DNA from: Pseudobutyrivibrio sp.
Lineage (GTDB): Bacteria; Bacillota; Clostridia; Lachnospirales; Lachnospiraceae
Assembly: GCA_024697025.1 (NCBI GenBank)
Contig: JAILGH010000053.1
Span: forward strand, 1 to 46,801
Length of the DNA: 46,801 bases
Direction of reading: 5' to 3'
Part shown: one piece after another, positions 23,821-32,552 of the stretch
Position numbering within the stretch: position 1 is the stretch's first letter
How the letters are laid out: each line of letters starts with the position of its first letter
Position numbers and translations under genes: made by a program
Notes under the pieces: model-generated
Seen by the model: only the letters and a program-made list of their open reading frames with translations
The model's database searches: none
What the model was told of the DNA's origin: nothing

Positions 23821-26508
23821 ATGGACATTAAACAAGCTGGTTTTTCAAATCGAACACTTAATTGCTTAAAGCGGGCTGGTATACTTTCTATTGAAGATTT
23901 ACTTTCTACACCTATGGAAGAAATACGAGCTACTAGGAATGCTGGTGCGAAAACAATACAAGAAATAGAAGATTTTAAGAATAAATTTTTTGAAAAGAAT
24001 GGTGAGATAACTTATGTTCCAAAAACAGTTATTAATAAAGCCAAGCCTGAAACGTATGAGCAAAAGAAAATTATAATTAAATACAGAAATCTTTTTGGTG
24101 AGTATTGCGAGAACATTAAAATAGATGATTTGAAATTTTCTGCAAGAACTACGCACAGTTTATCAAGAGCAGGCTATACAACAATTCGGGATGTAGCAAC
24201 TGTATATTATAGCGACTTTATCAGTAGTGATGGTATAGGGGCATCGATTGTCGAAGAAATAATAGATTACTTAAGTATGAATACGCTTATTGAGACTGAT
24301 AAACGGCAGCTTGAAAAATATAATTATTATTACAGTTGGTTTAAAAATAGATATGGATACAGAGAAGATATTTTCCCTAATAGCCTTCTTACAAAAGCTA
24401 TTAAGGAAAATATTGAAAACTATTTGGATGAAAATGAAAAGCTTGATGAATCATCAATATCTATAATACTAAAGCAAGACAATGTATATAAAACGCTAAA
24501 ACTATTTATAAGCAATAAGATTAATCAGGAAAAAAGGGTTTCGATTGATGACATAAAGGAAATAATACCATCGATTTTTTGGGAGCTGGAAATAGTAGAT
24601 GATATTATTAAAGGGTTAATAGACAATAATGAGATTGAAAACTATAAAGGTTGTTTAAGAGAAAAACTACCATCAATTGATGATTGGATTAATTCACTAG
24701 ATGAAAAGTATCAAACTATTATCAATATGAAATTGAACGGATTTACACTTGAAGAATGTGGTGAAGTAGTAGGGGTTACAAGAGAAAGAATTCGCCAAAT
24801 TATTCAAAGAGAATATAGAAAAAGGCCAGTACTGCGAGAGGATGACTATGCATATTGGTTTGAAAAATATTGGTTTACAGTCGATTCTTTTTCAAAAATA
24901 TTTGAAGTCGATAGTAAGGTGTTCAGTTATTTGAATCAAGCATATCGTAGAGGGTCTACTGATATAGAGGAGATGACTTGGGATCAGAATATGGAATCTG
25001 AAATATATAGTCGCTTACTCGGCTTTTTAAATAGAAAAAAAGTAATAATAGATGGCGATTATGTAGATATTAAAAGGGAGGCTATTTGCAGGAAACTTGC
25101 GGAGGTATATTTTTCAGAAGAGGAAACATCTTTTGATGATTTTTATAACCTGTATATTGAGTTTTTGGAAGAAAACGGGCTGGATGAAGATGAGCGTCTA
25201 TCATTTCCATCATCTCGTGCTTTTGAGGCTAGAATAGCAGATAGCCGGTATGTACTACAAAAATATGGACGTAAATTTAGATATTATCCAATTGAAGAGT
25301 ATGATGTAAATGGATTGGTTCAGGAGTTGCATTTTGAGCGATTGAATAACGTAGAAATATCTACAAGAAAGCTCTTTTTTGAGAATGAAGAGCTAATGCA
25401 GGATTACAATTTACAGGATGAGTATGAATTACATAATTTATTAAAAAAGACAATGAGTGAATGGCATCGTGTTACCGGGTTTGGTGTTAAATTGACAAGA
25501 ATGCCATTGCTAACAATTGGTACGGTCGATAGGTACAAACAAGCAAAAGAGCTTTTATATCAGATTGCACCTGTAACAGTAGAGGAATACGCGGAATTTT
25601 ACGAGAGCGAGTATGGTATGCTGCCTCAGACGGTTATCGCTAATGTGGCACCAATGTTGGAAGAATATTATCACAATGGTGTTTTTGACATTAATCAGGC
25701 GATACTGACAGACTCTGAATTCCGATTAGTGAAGGCTGAATTAAAAAAGGATTTTTATTTTACAGAGGATTTAAAGAAAATCTTTTTATCATTGACCGAT
25801 GGCGATAGTAGCAAATTTAATGCACGAACTGTTAAACAGCTTGGCTTTAAGGTATATGCAAATTATGTTATTAGTAGTCGCTTTAACAATTCGTATGATT
25901 ATTTCTCTAGTATTTTGTTGGCTAATAATAGTGTAGATTTTAGAGAATTGGAAGATGGTAAGTTATCTTATGTTCAAGCAGCAGCGAGAGTATTAGATGA
26001 TTACAGAAAAGATTATACGCTACTAGAATACGAGGATATGAAGTTTATCAAATTTGAAAGAGTTAATAGTGTTCATCCTGAAATAACAAAGGATTATCTT
26101 AAATCATATGCGGAAGATGCAATCAATTATGATGAAGATAAATATTTTACAATTCAGAGTTTGAAAAAAAAGGGGTTTGTAAGTCCACTGCATAATATAG
26201 GTCTGGATGACTGGTTTTTTGCATGTTTAATTCGTAACCATGAATCGGTTAGATTTATAAAAACGGGAGGGAATATTGTCTTCCGAAGAGGGCATAGACC
26301 GATTACAACCGTTGATTTTATGAGGTTTATTTTAAAACAAAAAATTCATATGAATATATATGATTTTATTCGATATATAGATGTTGAATATGGTGTGAAA
26401 CTAGAAAAAGAAAAAATAGTATACACTTTAAAGGACACAGACCTGTACTACGATGAAATTATGGAAAAAGTATATTTAAATAAAGAATATTATTATGAGG
26501 AAGTATAA
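23821..26508 (+). CDS. Large alpha-CTD / sigma-4-like DNA-binding protein
   Basis: 895 aa. Residues about 5-55 closely resemble the RNA polymerase alpha C-terminal domain (FSNRTLNCLKRAGILSIEDL, then RNAGAKTIQEIE). A second, weaker copy lies at about 100-160. A sigma region 4-type HTH is at about 298-330 (GFTLEECGEVVGVTRERIRQ). The remaining 560 residues are not recognised; they look like repeated helical or winged-helix modules and end in a Tyr/Glu-rich tail. It heads a packed operon with ParB-like, helicase and nuclease genes, so it may recognise DNA or recruit host RNA polymerase for the system. No catalytic motif seen. ATG 23821 is preceded by GGGG. Confidence 0.7.
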   Translation: MDIKQAGFSNRTLNCLKRAGILSIEDLLSTPMEEIRATRNAGAKTIQEIEDFKNKFFEKNGEITYVPKTVINKAKPETYEQKKIIIKYRNLFGEYCENIKIDDLKFSARTTHSLSRAGYTTIRDVATVYYSDFISSDGIGASIVEEIIDYLSMNTLIETDKRQLEKYNYYYSWFKNRYGYREDIFPNSLLTKAIKENIENYLDENEKLDESSISIILKQDNVYKTLKLFISNKINQEKRVSIDDIKEIIPSIFWELEIVDDIIKGLIDNNEIENYKGCLREKLPSIDDWINSLDEKYQTIINMKLNGFTLEECGEVVGVTRERIRQIIQREYRKRPVLREDDYAYWFEKYWFTVDSFSKIFEVDSKVFSYLNQAYRRGSTDIEEMTWDQNMESEIYSRLLGFLNRKKVIIDGDYVDIKREAICRKLAEVYFSEEETSFDDFYNLYIEFLEENGLDEDERLSFPSSRAFEARIADSRYVLQKYGRKFRYYPIEEYDVNGLVQELHFERLNNVEISTRKLFFENEELMQDYNLQDEYELHNLLKKTMSEWHRVTGFGVKLTRMPLLTIGTVDRYKQAKELLYQIAPVTVEEYAEFYESEYGMLPQTVIANVAPMLEEYYHNGVFDINQAILTDSEFRLVKAELKKDFYFTEDLKKIFLSLTDGDSSKFNARTVKQLGFKVYANYVISSRFNNSYDYFSSILLANNSVDFRELEDGKLSYVQAAARVLDDYRKDYTLLEYEDMKFIKFERVNSVHPEITKDYLKSYAEDAINYDEDKYFTIQSLKKKGFVSPLHNIGLDDWFFACLIRNHESVRFIKTGGNIVFRRGHRPITTVDFMRFILKQKIHMNIYDFIRYIDVEYGVKLEKEKIVYTLKDTDLYYDEIMEKVYLNKEYYYEEV

Positions 26509-26521
26509 AGAGGAGGCATTT

Positions 26522-27733
26522 ATGAATTTATTAATTGAGGGTATTCAGAATAAGACGGTTTTAGCAACAGATCAGATGGTAAAGCTTACTGTAGATGGAG
26601 TAACGGATACATATCCAGTATACCGAGTTAGATTAAATAATCTCTATTATAATGACCAGAATGACAGAATAGCGACATGGATTAGCCAGTATAAAGCTGA
26701 GCACGGAGACAATTCATTAAATAGGGACAATATAGAGCATTATAATGATGTAATTCAATCTTTTATTGTAAAAAGTAATGAAGACAAGATTAAACTAACA
26801 CAAGAAAATATTCGATTATTAGGACAACAAAAATACGGAGTTGTATTAACAGATGGACGAATTATAGATGGAAATAGACGATATACTTGTCTTCGAAATC
26901 TTGCTAAAGAACAGGAGTCTTTTAATTATTTCGAAACCGTAATTCTTGATAGAGATTTTGAAAGTAATGCTAAGCAGATAAAAATGCTGGAGTTGCAGAT
27001 TCAAATAGGATCTGAAGAGAGAGTAGATTATGATCCAATTGATAGGCTGGTCGGAGTGTATAGAGACGTAGAAGAGAATAAGCTTCTAACAGTAGAGGAA
27101 TATGCTAAAAGTACAAATCAAAAAGTTTCAATTGTAAAGAAAGAGCTGGAAATAGCGCAACTTATAGTGGAATTCTTAGATTCTATTAAAGCTCCTAAAC
27201 AGTATTATTTAGCAAGGGAATTGCAGTTAGATGGACCAATAAGAGAACTATATGGAGCTCTAAATAATATTAATGATGAAGATAAAAAGCAGGAAATAAA
27301 ATATATAGCCTTTGCAAACCTGCTTGTAAAGCCTGATGACGATATGACACGATTTGTTCGTAATTTGAAAGGAATATCAAAATCAGTATATATTGATGAG
27401 TTCATCGAGCAAGAAGCTGAAATTGCAGAAGAAGTTTTAGATAATTTGCCTTCGAATAAAAAAATTACTTCTGATGACATTAGTAATGTGCGAAAAGATG
27501 ATAAGACTAAAGAAGAACTTAAGCGCACCATGCAAGTTGTTGATAATAAGGTTAGAGTTAAGGAAACTCGCGACAAACCTAATCAGATGATAAAAGATGC
27601 AATTGATAAATTAAAAGCAATAGATCCTGTTATACTTAAGCGACTTAAAGAAGAGCAAATAGATGAAATGAAATCCAATATTGAGCAATTGGAAGAGTTA
27701 ATTGATGGAATAAAAGAGGAGTTAAATGTTTAG
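26522..27733 (+). CDS. ParB-like (ParB/Srx-fold) protein
   Basis: 403 aa. A ParB-type domain at about 85-150 contains VVLTDGRIIDGNRRYTCLRN, comparable to the GHRR box of ParB; a HTH-like helical section follows (about 175-220). The C-terminal half is helical and charged, ending in a coiled coil. ParB-fold proteins bind nucleotides (CTP or ATP) and load onto DNA; DndB-like relatives act in modification systems. ATG 26522 follows AGAGGAGG. It overlaps the helicase gene by 8 bases, so the two are likely to act together. Confidence 0.75.
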   Translation: MNLLIEGIQNKTVLATDQMVKLTVDGVTDTYPVYRVRLNNLYYNDQNDRIATWISQYKAEHGDNSLNRDNIEHYNDVIQSFIVKSNEDKIKLTQENIRLLGQQKYGVVLTDGRIIDGNRRYTCLRNLAKEQESFNYFETVILDRDFESNAKQIKMLELQIQIGSEERVDYDPIDRLVGVYRDVEENKLLTVEEYAKSTNQKVSIVKKELEIAQLIVEFLDSIKAPKQYYLARELQLDGPIRELYGALNNINDEDKKQEIKYIAFANLLVKPDDDMTRFVRNLKGISKSVYIDEFIEQEAEIAEEVLDNLPSNKKITSDDISNVRKDDKTKEELKRTMQVVDNKVRVKETRDKPNQMIKDAIDKLKAIDPVILKRLKEEQIDEMKSNIEQLEELIDGIKEELNV

Positions 27734-30296
27734 AGAGCTAAAACTGCTACCATTTTATACTTCAGACAGTAATGATATAGCGAGAGAATTTTATAACCCT
27801 GTTTTATATCATGCTGTACAGTTTGATAGAACAAGCGCATACTTCTCTGCAAAAGCTTTAGCTCGTTATTCAGAGGGGCTAGAGTATTTCGGTAAAAATA
27901 ATTGTAAATATAGATTGATTATTTCTCATGAAGTAAGCCAGGAAGATTATGCTGAAATAAAACAAGGATATGCGCTCAGAGATACTGTAAGAAAAGACCT
28001 TTTGCAGCGACTCGATGAAGTGATGACTTTAGAGGAAGAAAAACAGATATCAAATCTTGCATTTTTTATTGCAATTGGAACTGTTGATATTAAAATAGCC
28101 TTTAAACCTAAAGGTATTTTTCATGACAAATGTGGAATACTAACAGATGCAATAGGAGACTCTATATGTTTCAGAGGGTCAAATAATGAGACAGTAGCTG
28201 CAGTAGATTATAACTATGAGTCTTTTCAGATTGTATGTAGTTGGCATGATAATAGCGACGACAATTTTTATACACGTGGAATTGAGCAGTCTAAAGCAGA
28301 ATTTGAAAGTTTGTGGTCAAACAAGAAGGAAGGATTAGTAGTTTTACCTGCAGATGAAGTCGTTTTAAAAGAGATTCTTAATCATAATAAAGGGAAGGTT
28401 ATAGTGGAAAATATATTGCTTAAAGATAATGCACTCATATTGGATTATCAAAATGAGCAGTTGGTGCTTCAATTTAATACTGATGGTATTGATTGGCTTG
28501 TTGATAAAACTTTTTTTAAAGTGTCATTAAAACACAAGGTAGACAGAATATCTGGAAACACTATTTATTTCAAACCAGATTTAGTATATCCAGATTATTT
28601 ATCCATTCATAAAAAGCTTGAAAAAAGAATACCTTCGTTAGGGTATGAATATTATGCGACTCAGAGATTATTAGACTATATTGAGCAAAGAAATATTCAT
28701 ATTCAAACTAGAGCAAAATTAGGAATCGAATTGAAAACAGATCCTACTAGAATAGAAGATAGATATAACTTATTTAAACAAGTTGTTAACAATAATTTTT
28801 CAAGACAATTGCGTGAAAAGCAAATGAAGGACGCTTTTTACATGTGTGCAATGATACGTTCTGGCAACTTTTCAGTTCCAGGATCAGGAAAGACATCATC
28901 AGCTCTAGCTGTGTATGCATACTTAAGAGAAAAAAATCTTGTAGACAGAGTAGTAATGATTGGTCCTAAAAATGCATTTGGATCATGGATTGATGAGTTT
29001 ATAGCATGCTTTGGTGACAAACATAAGCTCAATCTATTTAGTATTCAGGACACAAAATATTCTAGAGGAGAAGACAAAAGAGCTGCATTAAAATATGAAG
29101 CTGGTAATTGTAATCTTTTTCTATTTAACTACGAGAGTATTAATAACTATATAGACGAAATTAGGCATATAGTATCATCCAGAACATTATTAGTATTTGA
29201 TGAAGTTCATAAAGTAAAAGCAATTAATGGAAAGCAAGCAGGAGCTGCTCTTGAAATATCCAAATATGCTAACTATATAATTGCTATGACGGGAACTCCT
29301 ATTCCTAATACGTATTTGGATATATATAATTTATTACATATTTTATATAACGATGAATATAAAGAGTTTTTTGGGTTTGAGACTAATCTGCTCAGAAATC
29401 CGTTGCCGACAGATATAGACTATATAAATGAGAAAATTCAGCCGTTTTTTTGTCGTACTACGAAAAAACAATTGTTAGTTCCTGAGCCAAATGCTGATAT
29501 ATTAAAAAAAGTTCAAGTGTCAAAAGCAGAACAGGAGCTCTTTGATATTCTTAGAAAAAGATATAGAAATAATAAATTGGCACTTTTTATACGATTGCTT
29601 CAAATGGAGACAAATCCCCATCTGTTGCTTCAAAGATTAGACCTTTCAGATTTTGCAAATATATTGGAGTTGGATGGAGAAATAGAAGACATTGATTTTG
29701 TCGATTATGCCATAGATGTAAAAAATCTAATTTCAGAAATAGGAGAAACTTCGAAAAAACATGAGTGCATCGATTTAATCGAAACCCTAATTAAGCAAGA
29801 GAAAAAACTAGTTGTGTGGTGTATATTTGTTGATTCTATAATAAGTATAAAACACGCCTTAGAATTAAAGGGTATCAAAGCTGAAACAGTTTGGGGAGAA
29901 GTGCCGTTAGATTATCGACTAGATATTATAAATCGTTTTAAGGCAAATGAAATAGATGTATTAATTACAAACCCTCATACATTAGCAGAATCGGTGTCAT
30001 TACATACTGTGTGTCATGATGCAATTTATTACGAGTATAGTTATAATTTAGTGCATTTGCTTCAGTCAAAGGATAGAATTCATCGTCTAGGTTTACCGGA
30101 AAACCAATATACACAGTATTATTTCATTCAAAATGAATATGATTTATTTAATGATGTCTATTCTTTAGATAATGAAATATATGAAAGACTATTGCTAAAA
30201 GAGCAGAGAATGTTAGACGCAATTGATAATCAAGAATTGGAACCTGTTTACACACCAGAAGAAGACTTGGATTTAATATTTGAAAAACTATTTTAA
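27726..30296 (+). CDS. PLD-nuclease and SNF2-type helicase fusion
   Basis: 856 aa. The N-terminal phospholipase D-like domain (about 1-175) carries His133-x-Lys135 in GIFHDKCG and a matching FRGSNNET, usual for PLD nucleases. A SNF2-like ATPase follows: Walker A SVPGSGKTSSA (about 383-393), DEVH (about 491-494), AMTGTPIPN (motif III), and C-terminal SKDRIHRLG with Arg finger (motif VI). It probably translocates on DNA and cuts it. A PLD plus helicase combination also occurs, split, in DISARM. The single PLD motif would need a dimer. Overlaps the ParB-like gene. Confidence 0.85.
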   Translation: MFRELKLLPFYTSDSNDIAREFYNPVLYHAVQFDRTSAYFSAKALARYSEGLEYFGKNNCKYRLIISHEVSQEDYAEIKQGYALRDTVRKDLLQRLDEVMTLEEEKQISNLAFFIAIGTVDIKIAFKPKGIFHDKCGILTDAIGDSICFRGSNNETVAAVDYNYESFQIVCSWHDNSDDNFYTRGIEQSKAEFESLWSNKKEGLVVLPADEVVLKEILNHNKGKVIVENILLKDNALILDYQNEQLVLQFNTDGIDWLVDKTFFKVSLKHKVDRISGNTIYFKPDLVYPDYLSIHKKLEKRIPSLGYEYYATQRLLDYIEQRNIHIQTRAKLGIELKTDPTRIEDRYNLFKQVVNNNFSRQLREKQMKDAFYMCAMIRSGNFSVPGSGKTSSALAVYAYLREKNLVDRVVMIGPKNAFGSWIDEFIACFGDKHKLNLFSIQDTKYSRGEDKRAALKYEAGNCNLFLFNYESINNYIDEIRHIVSSRTLLVFDEVHKVKAINGKQAGAALEISKYANYIIAMTGTPIPNTYLDIYNLLHILYNDEYKEFFGFETNLLRNPLPTDIDYINEKIQPFFCRTTKKQLLVPEPNADILKKVQVSKAEQELFDILRKRYRNNKLALFIRLLQMETNPHLLLQRLDLSDFANILELDGEIEDIDFVDYAIDVKNLISEIGETSKKHECIDLIETLIKQEKKLVVWCIFVDSIISIKHALELKGIKAETVWGEVPLDYRLDIINRFKANEIDVLITNPHTLAESVSLHTVCHDAIYYEYSYNLVHLLQSKDRIHRLGLPENQYTQYYFIQNEYDLFNDVYSLDNEIYERLLLKEQRMLDAIDNQELEPVYTPEEDLDLIFEKLF

Positions 30297-30314
30297 TTTA
30301 CCAAGGGGGTTGTG

Positions 30315-31028
30315 ATGCAATCATATGTATTAAAAACCTACTATACAAAATATTTAAAGGAAGTAAGGAAGGTCTCTGATAGCACTGTTAAGCATTATGA
30401 CGAGGCAATGAGATATATAACAAAATATTTGGTCGGTAAAGAGTTACTTCAAGATTCGATTTTTGAAGTGCAGGATATCAATGAATTAGAGAAAATACGA
30501 ACGTTTCTCTATAATGACCCAGAGTTTGTAGCTCTTGATAAACGAGGACATCAAATGTATAGTGCTGGCCTAAATAATTATCTGCGATTTGCAGAAGGAG
30601 AGGACTTTGAAAATAAGAAGGAAGACTTACTAATTCTTGACATTGAAGTTCCTGTCGCTGGAAAAGTAGAGAAGAGGCTTACAGCCTATGCTAGATCTTC
30701 GATTATAAAGAAACAATCAATGGAAATAGCAGGATATGTTTGCGAATTGAATCCTAATCATAAAACCTTCATTTCAAAATCAAATAATAGACAGTACATG
30801 GAAGGACATCACGCATTACCTTTAAAACATCAGGATAGTTTTAATAAAAGTCTAGATATATATGCAAATATTGTTTGTCTATGTCCCGTTTGCCATAGGC
30901 TTTTACATTATGGGATTGATTCCGAAAAGAAAGATTCTGTAGATAAAATCTATTCTTTCCGTTGTGATAGACTTGCAAAGAGTGGTATACAGCTTAGTAA
31001 AGACGAATTCGAAAGGTTTGTAATCTAG
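30315..31028 (+). CDS. HNH endonuclease with helical N-terminal domain
   Basis: 237 aa. The N-terminal part (about 1-100, VSDSTVKHYDEAMRYITKYL then YSAGLNNYLRFAEG) resembles helical SAM-like domains seen in HNH restriction nucleases. The C-terminal HNH domain has MEGHHALPLKHQ, the Asn of YANIVCLCPVCHRLLHYG, and Cys residues for a structural zinc. ATG 30315 follows AAGGGGG; a GTG at 30312 is adjacent. Only 3 bases separate it from the Sau3AI-like gene, so a joint function is likely. Confidence 0.85.
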   Translation: MQSYVLKTYYTKYLKEVRKVSDSTVKHYDEAMRYITKYLVGKELLQDSIFEVQDINELEKIRTFLYNDPEFVALDKRGHQMYSAGLNNYLRFAEGEDFENKKEDLLILDIEVPVAGKVEKRLTAYARSSIIKKQSMEIAGYVCELNPNHKTFISKSNNRQYMEGHHALPLKHQDSFNKSLDIYANIVCLCPVCHRLLHYGIDSEKKDSVDKIYSFRCDRLAKSGIQLSKDEFERFVI

Positions 31029-31031
31029 AAG

Positions 31032-32447
31032 ATGGAAAATACAAATGTTGAAAGTTGGAAGTATGATAAATCAAGCGCTTCAGCTATTGAAGCATATGCT
31101 AAGGGATTGCTGGGAAAAACATTTCAAGAAGTCATAGATGCTGATGAAACAAATAGCATTAGTGAACGTGGAAGCGAAGATAAAAAGAATAAGGGTAATC
31201 TTGGACAAATTCTTGAAGAGCGATATTTCCATTATGCTTGTAATAGTGATTCAAATCCAGATTTTGATGAAGCTGGTGTCGAATTGAAAGTTACACCTTG
31301 TAAGGAAAACTCAAAGGGTGCTCTTGTTGCAAAAGAGCGACTGATTCTTACTATGATTGATTATTTCAATGTGGTAAATGAGTCTTTTGAGAAGAGTCAT
31401 CTATGGCATAAATGCGGTAAAATCCTTTTGATATATTACTTATACCAGAAGGAAATACCTAAACGTTTAGATTACAAGATAAATTTTGTAAAACTTTTCA
31501 CTCCACCAGAGCAGGATTTAAAAATAATAAAACATGATTATGATTATATAGTCGGAAAAATAAGGGCAGGTTTGGCACATGAATTGTCGGAAGGAGATAC
31601 TTTATATTTAGGTGCAGCTACAAAAGCAGCAACATCCGAAGATAGAAGGAAACAACCCTTTAGTGATGAACTTGCGAAGCCTAGAGCTTTTTCATATAAG
31701 AATTCTTATATGACTTATGTATTAAATAATTATGTAATCCCTAGTAAGGAAAAAGCTGAGCCTATCATAAAGAGCGCAAGTGTAGATTCATTTGAGGATT
31801 TTGTAGAAGCAAAGATTGATGCTTTTTCTGGATATACAGTTGATGATTTATGCAGTAGATTTGAAATATCGATGGAGAAAAAGCCAAAGAATTTAGAGGC
31901 ATTACTTGCATATAGAATACTGGGTATCAAAGGTAACAAAGCAGAGGAATTTGAAAAGGCTAATATTGTAGTAAAAACTATTAGAATTGGAAAGAATAAT
32001 AAAATAAAAGAAAGCATGTCTTTTCCGACATTTAAATTCACAGAGTTAGTAAATGAAACATGGGAAGAATCAACATTTGGAACATATCTGGAGCAGACTA
32101 GATTTATGTTTGTAGTATATAAATTTGATGAGAATGATAATCTTGTGTTGAAGGGATGTCAATTTTGGAACATACCATATCAGGATTTACAGAAAGATGT
32201 TAAATCGGTATGGGAAAAGACTGTGGATGTTTTGAAAACAGGATTGCAAGTGACTGTTGATGATAGAGGAAGACGAAGTAATAATTTTCCAAATGCATCA
32301 GAGAATAGAGTGAGTCATGTAAGACCGCATGGTGCAAATGCAGCAGATACATATCCTTTACCAGGGGGTGGAGAGTATACAAAGCAATGTTTTTGGCTTA
32401 ATAACACTTACATCTGTTCTCAGCTTCATGAAGATTTCTTTAAATAA
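31032..32447 (+). CDS. Sau3AI/MutH-type restriction endonuclease
   Basis: 471 aa; Sau3AI itself is 489 aa. The N-terminal catalytic MutH-like domain has GNLGQILEERYF (about 55-66) and the active-site pattern Asp77, Glu84, Lys86 in DFDEAGVELKVTP. The C-terminal half (about 250-471) fits the second, inactive MutH-like domain that bridges a second site in Sau3AI. Sau3AI cuts 5' of GATC. The neighbouring C5-methyltransferase also fits GATC. The target is inferred from family, not proven. Confidence 0.85.
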   Translation: MENTNVESWKYDKSSASAIEAYAKGLLGKTFQEVIDADETNSISERGSEDKKNKGNLGQILEERYFHYACNSDSNPDFDEAGVELKVTPCKENSKGALVAKERLILTMIDYFNVVNESFEKSHLWHKCGKILLIYYLYQKEIPKRLDYKINFVKLFTPPEQDLKIIKHDYDYIVGKIRAGLAHELSEGDTLYLGAATKAATSEDRRKQPFSDELAKPRAFSYKNSYMTYVLNNYVIPSKEKAEPIIKSASVDSFEDFVEAKIDAFSGYTVDDLCSRFEISMEKKPKNLEALLAYRILGIKGNKAEEFEKANIVVKTIRIGKNNKIKESMSFPTFKFTELVNETWEESTFGTYLEQTRFMFVVYKFDENDNLVLKGCQFWNIPYQDLQKDVKSVWEKTVDVLKTGLQVTVDDRGRRSNNFPNASENRVSHVRPHGANAADTYPLPGGGEYTKQCFWLNNTYICSQLHEDFFK

Positions 32448-32552
32448 TTATATTTTGATCTAGACATGCCAGAAAAAATGATGTAATATATAAATAATAA
32501 ACGAACGATCGTTCACACATATGTTCGATCAAGGTAATATAGGGAGAGAACA
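32448..32552 (+). promoter_or_regulatory. Methyltransferase promoter region with three GATC sites
   Basis: 105 bp with GATC at 32457-32460, 32507-32510 and 32527-32530. The middle one is the centre of a perfect 12-bp palindrome GAACGATCGTTC (32503-32514). AT-rich -10-like sequences (TAATATATAAATAAT) lie between. The MTase starts at GTG 32553 after AGGGAGAG. Methylation or enzyme binding at GATC could control the modification gene. Confidence 0.5.
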
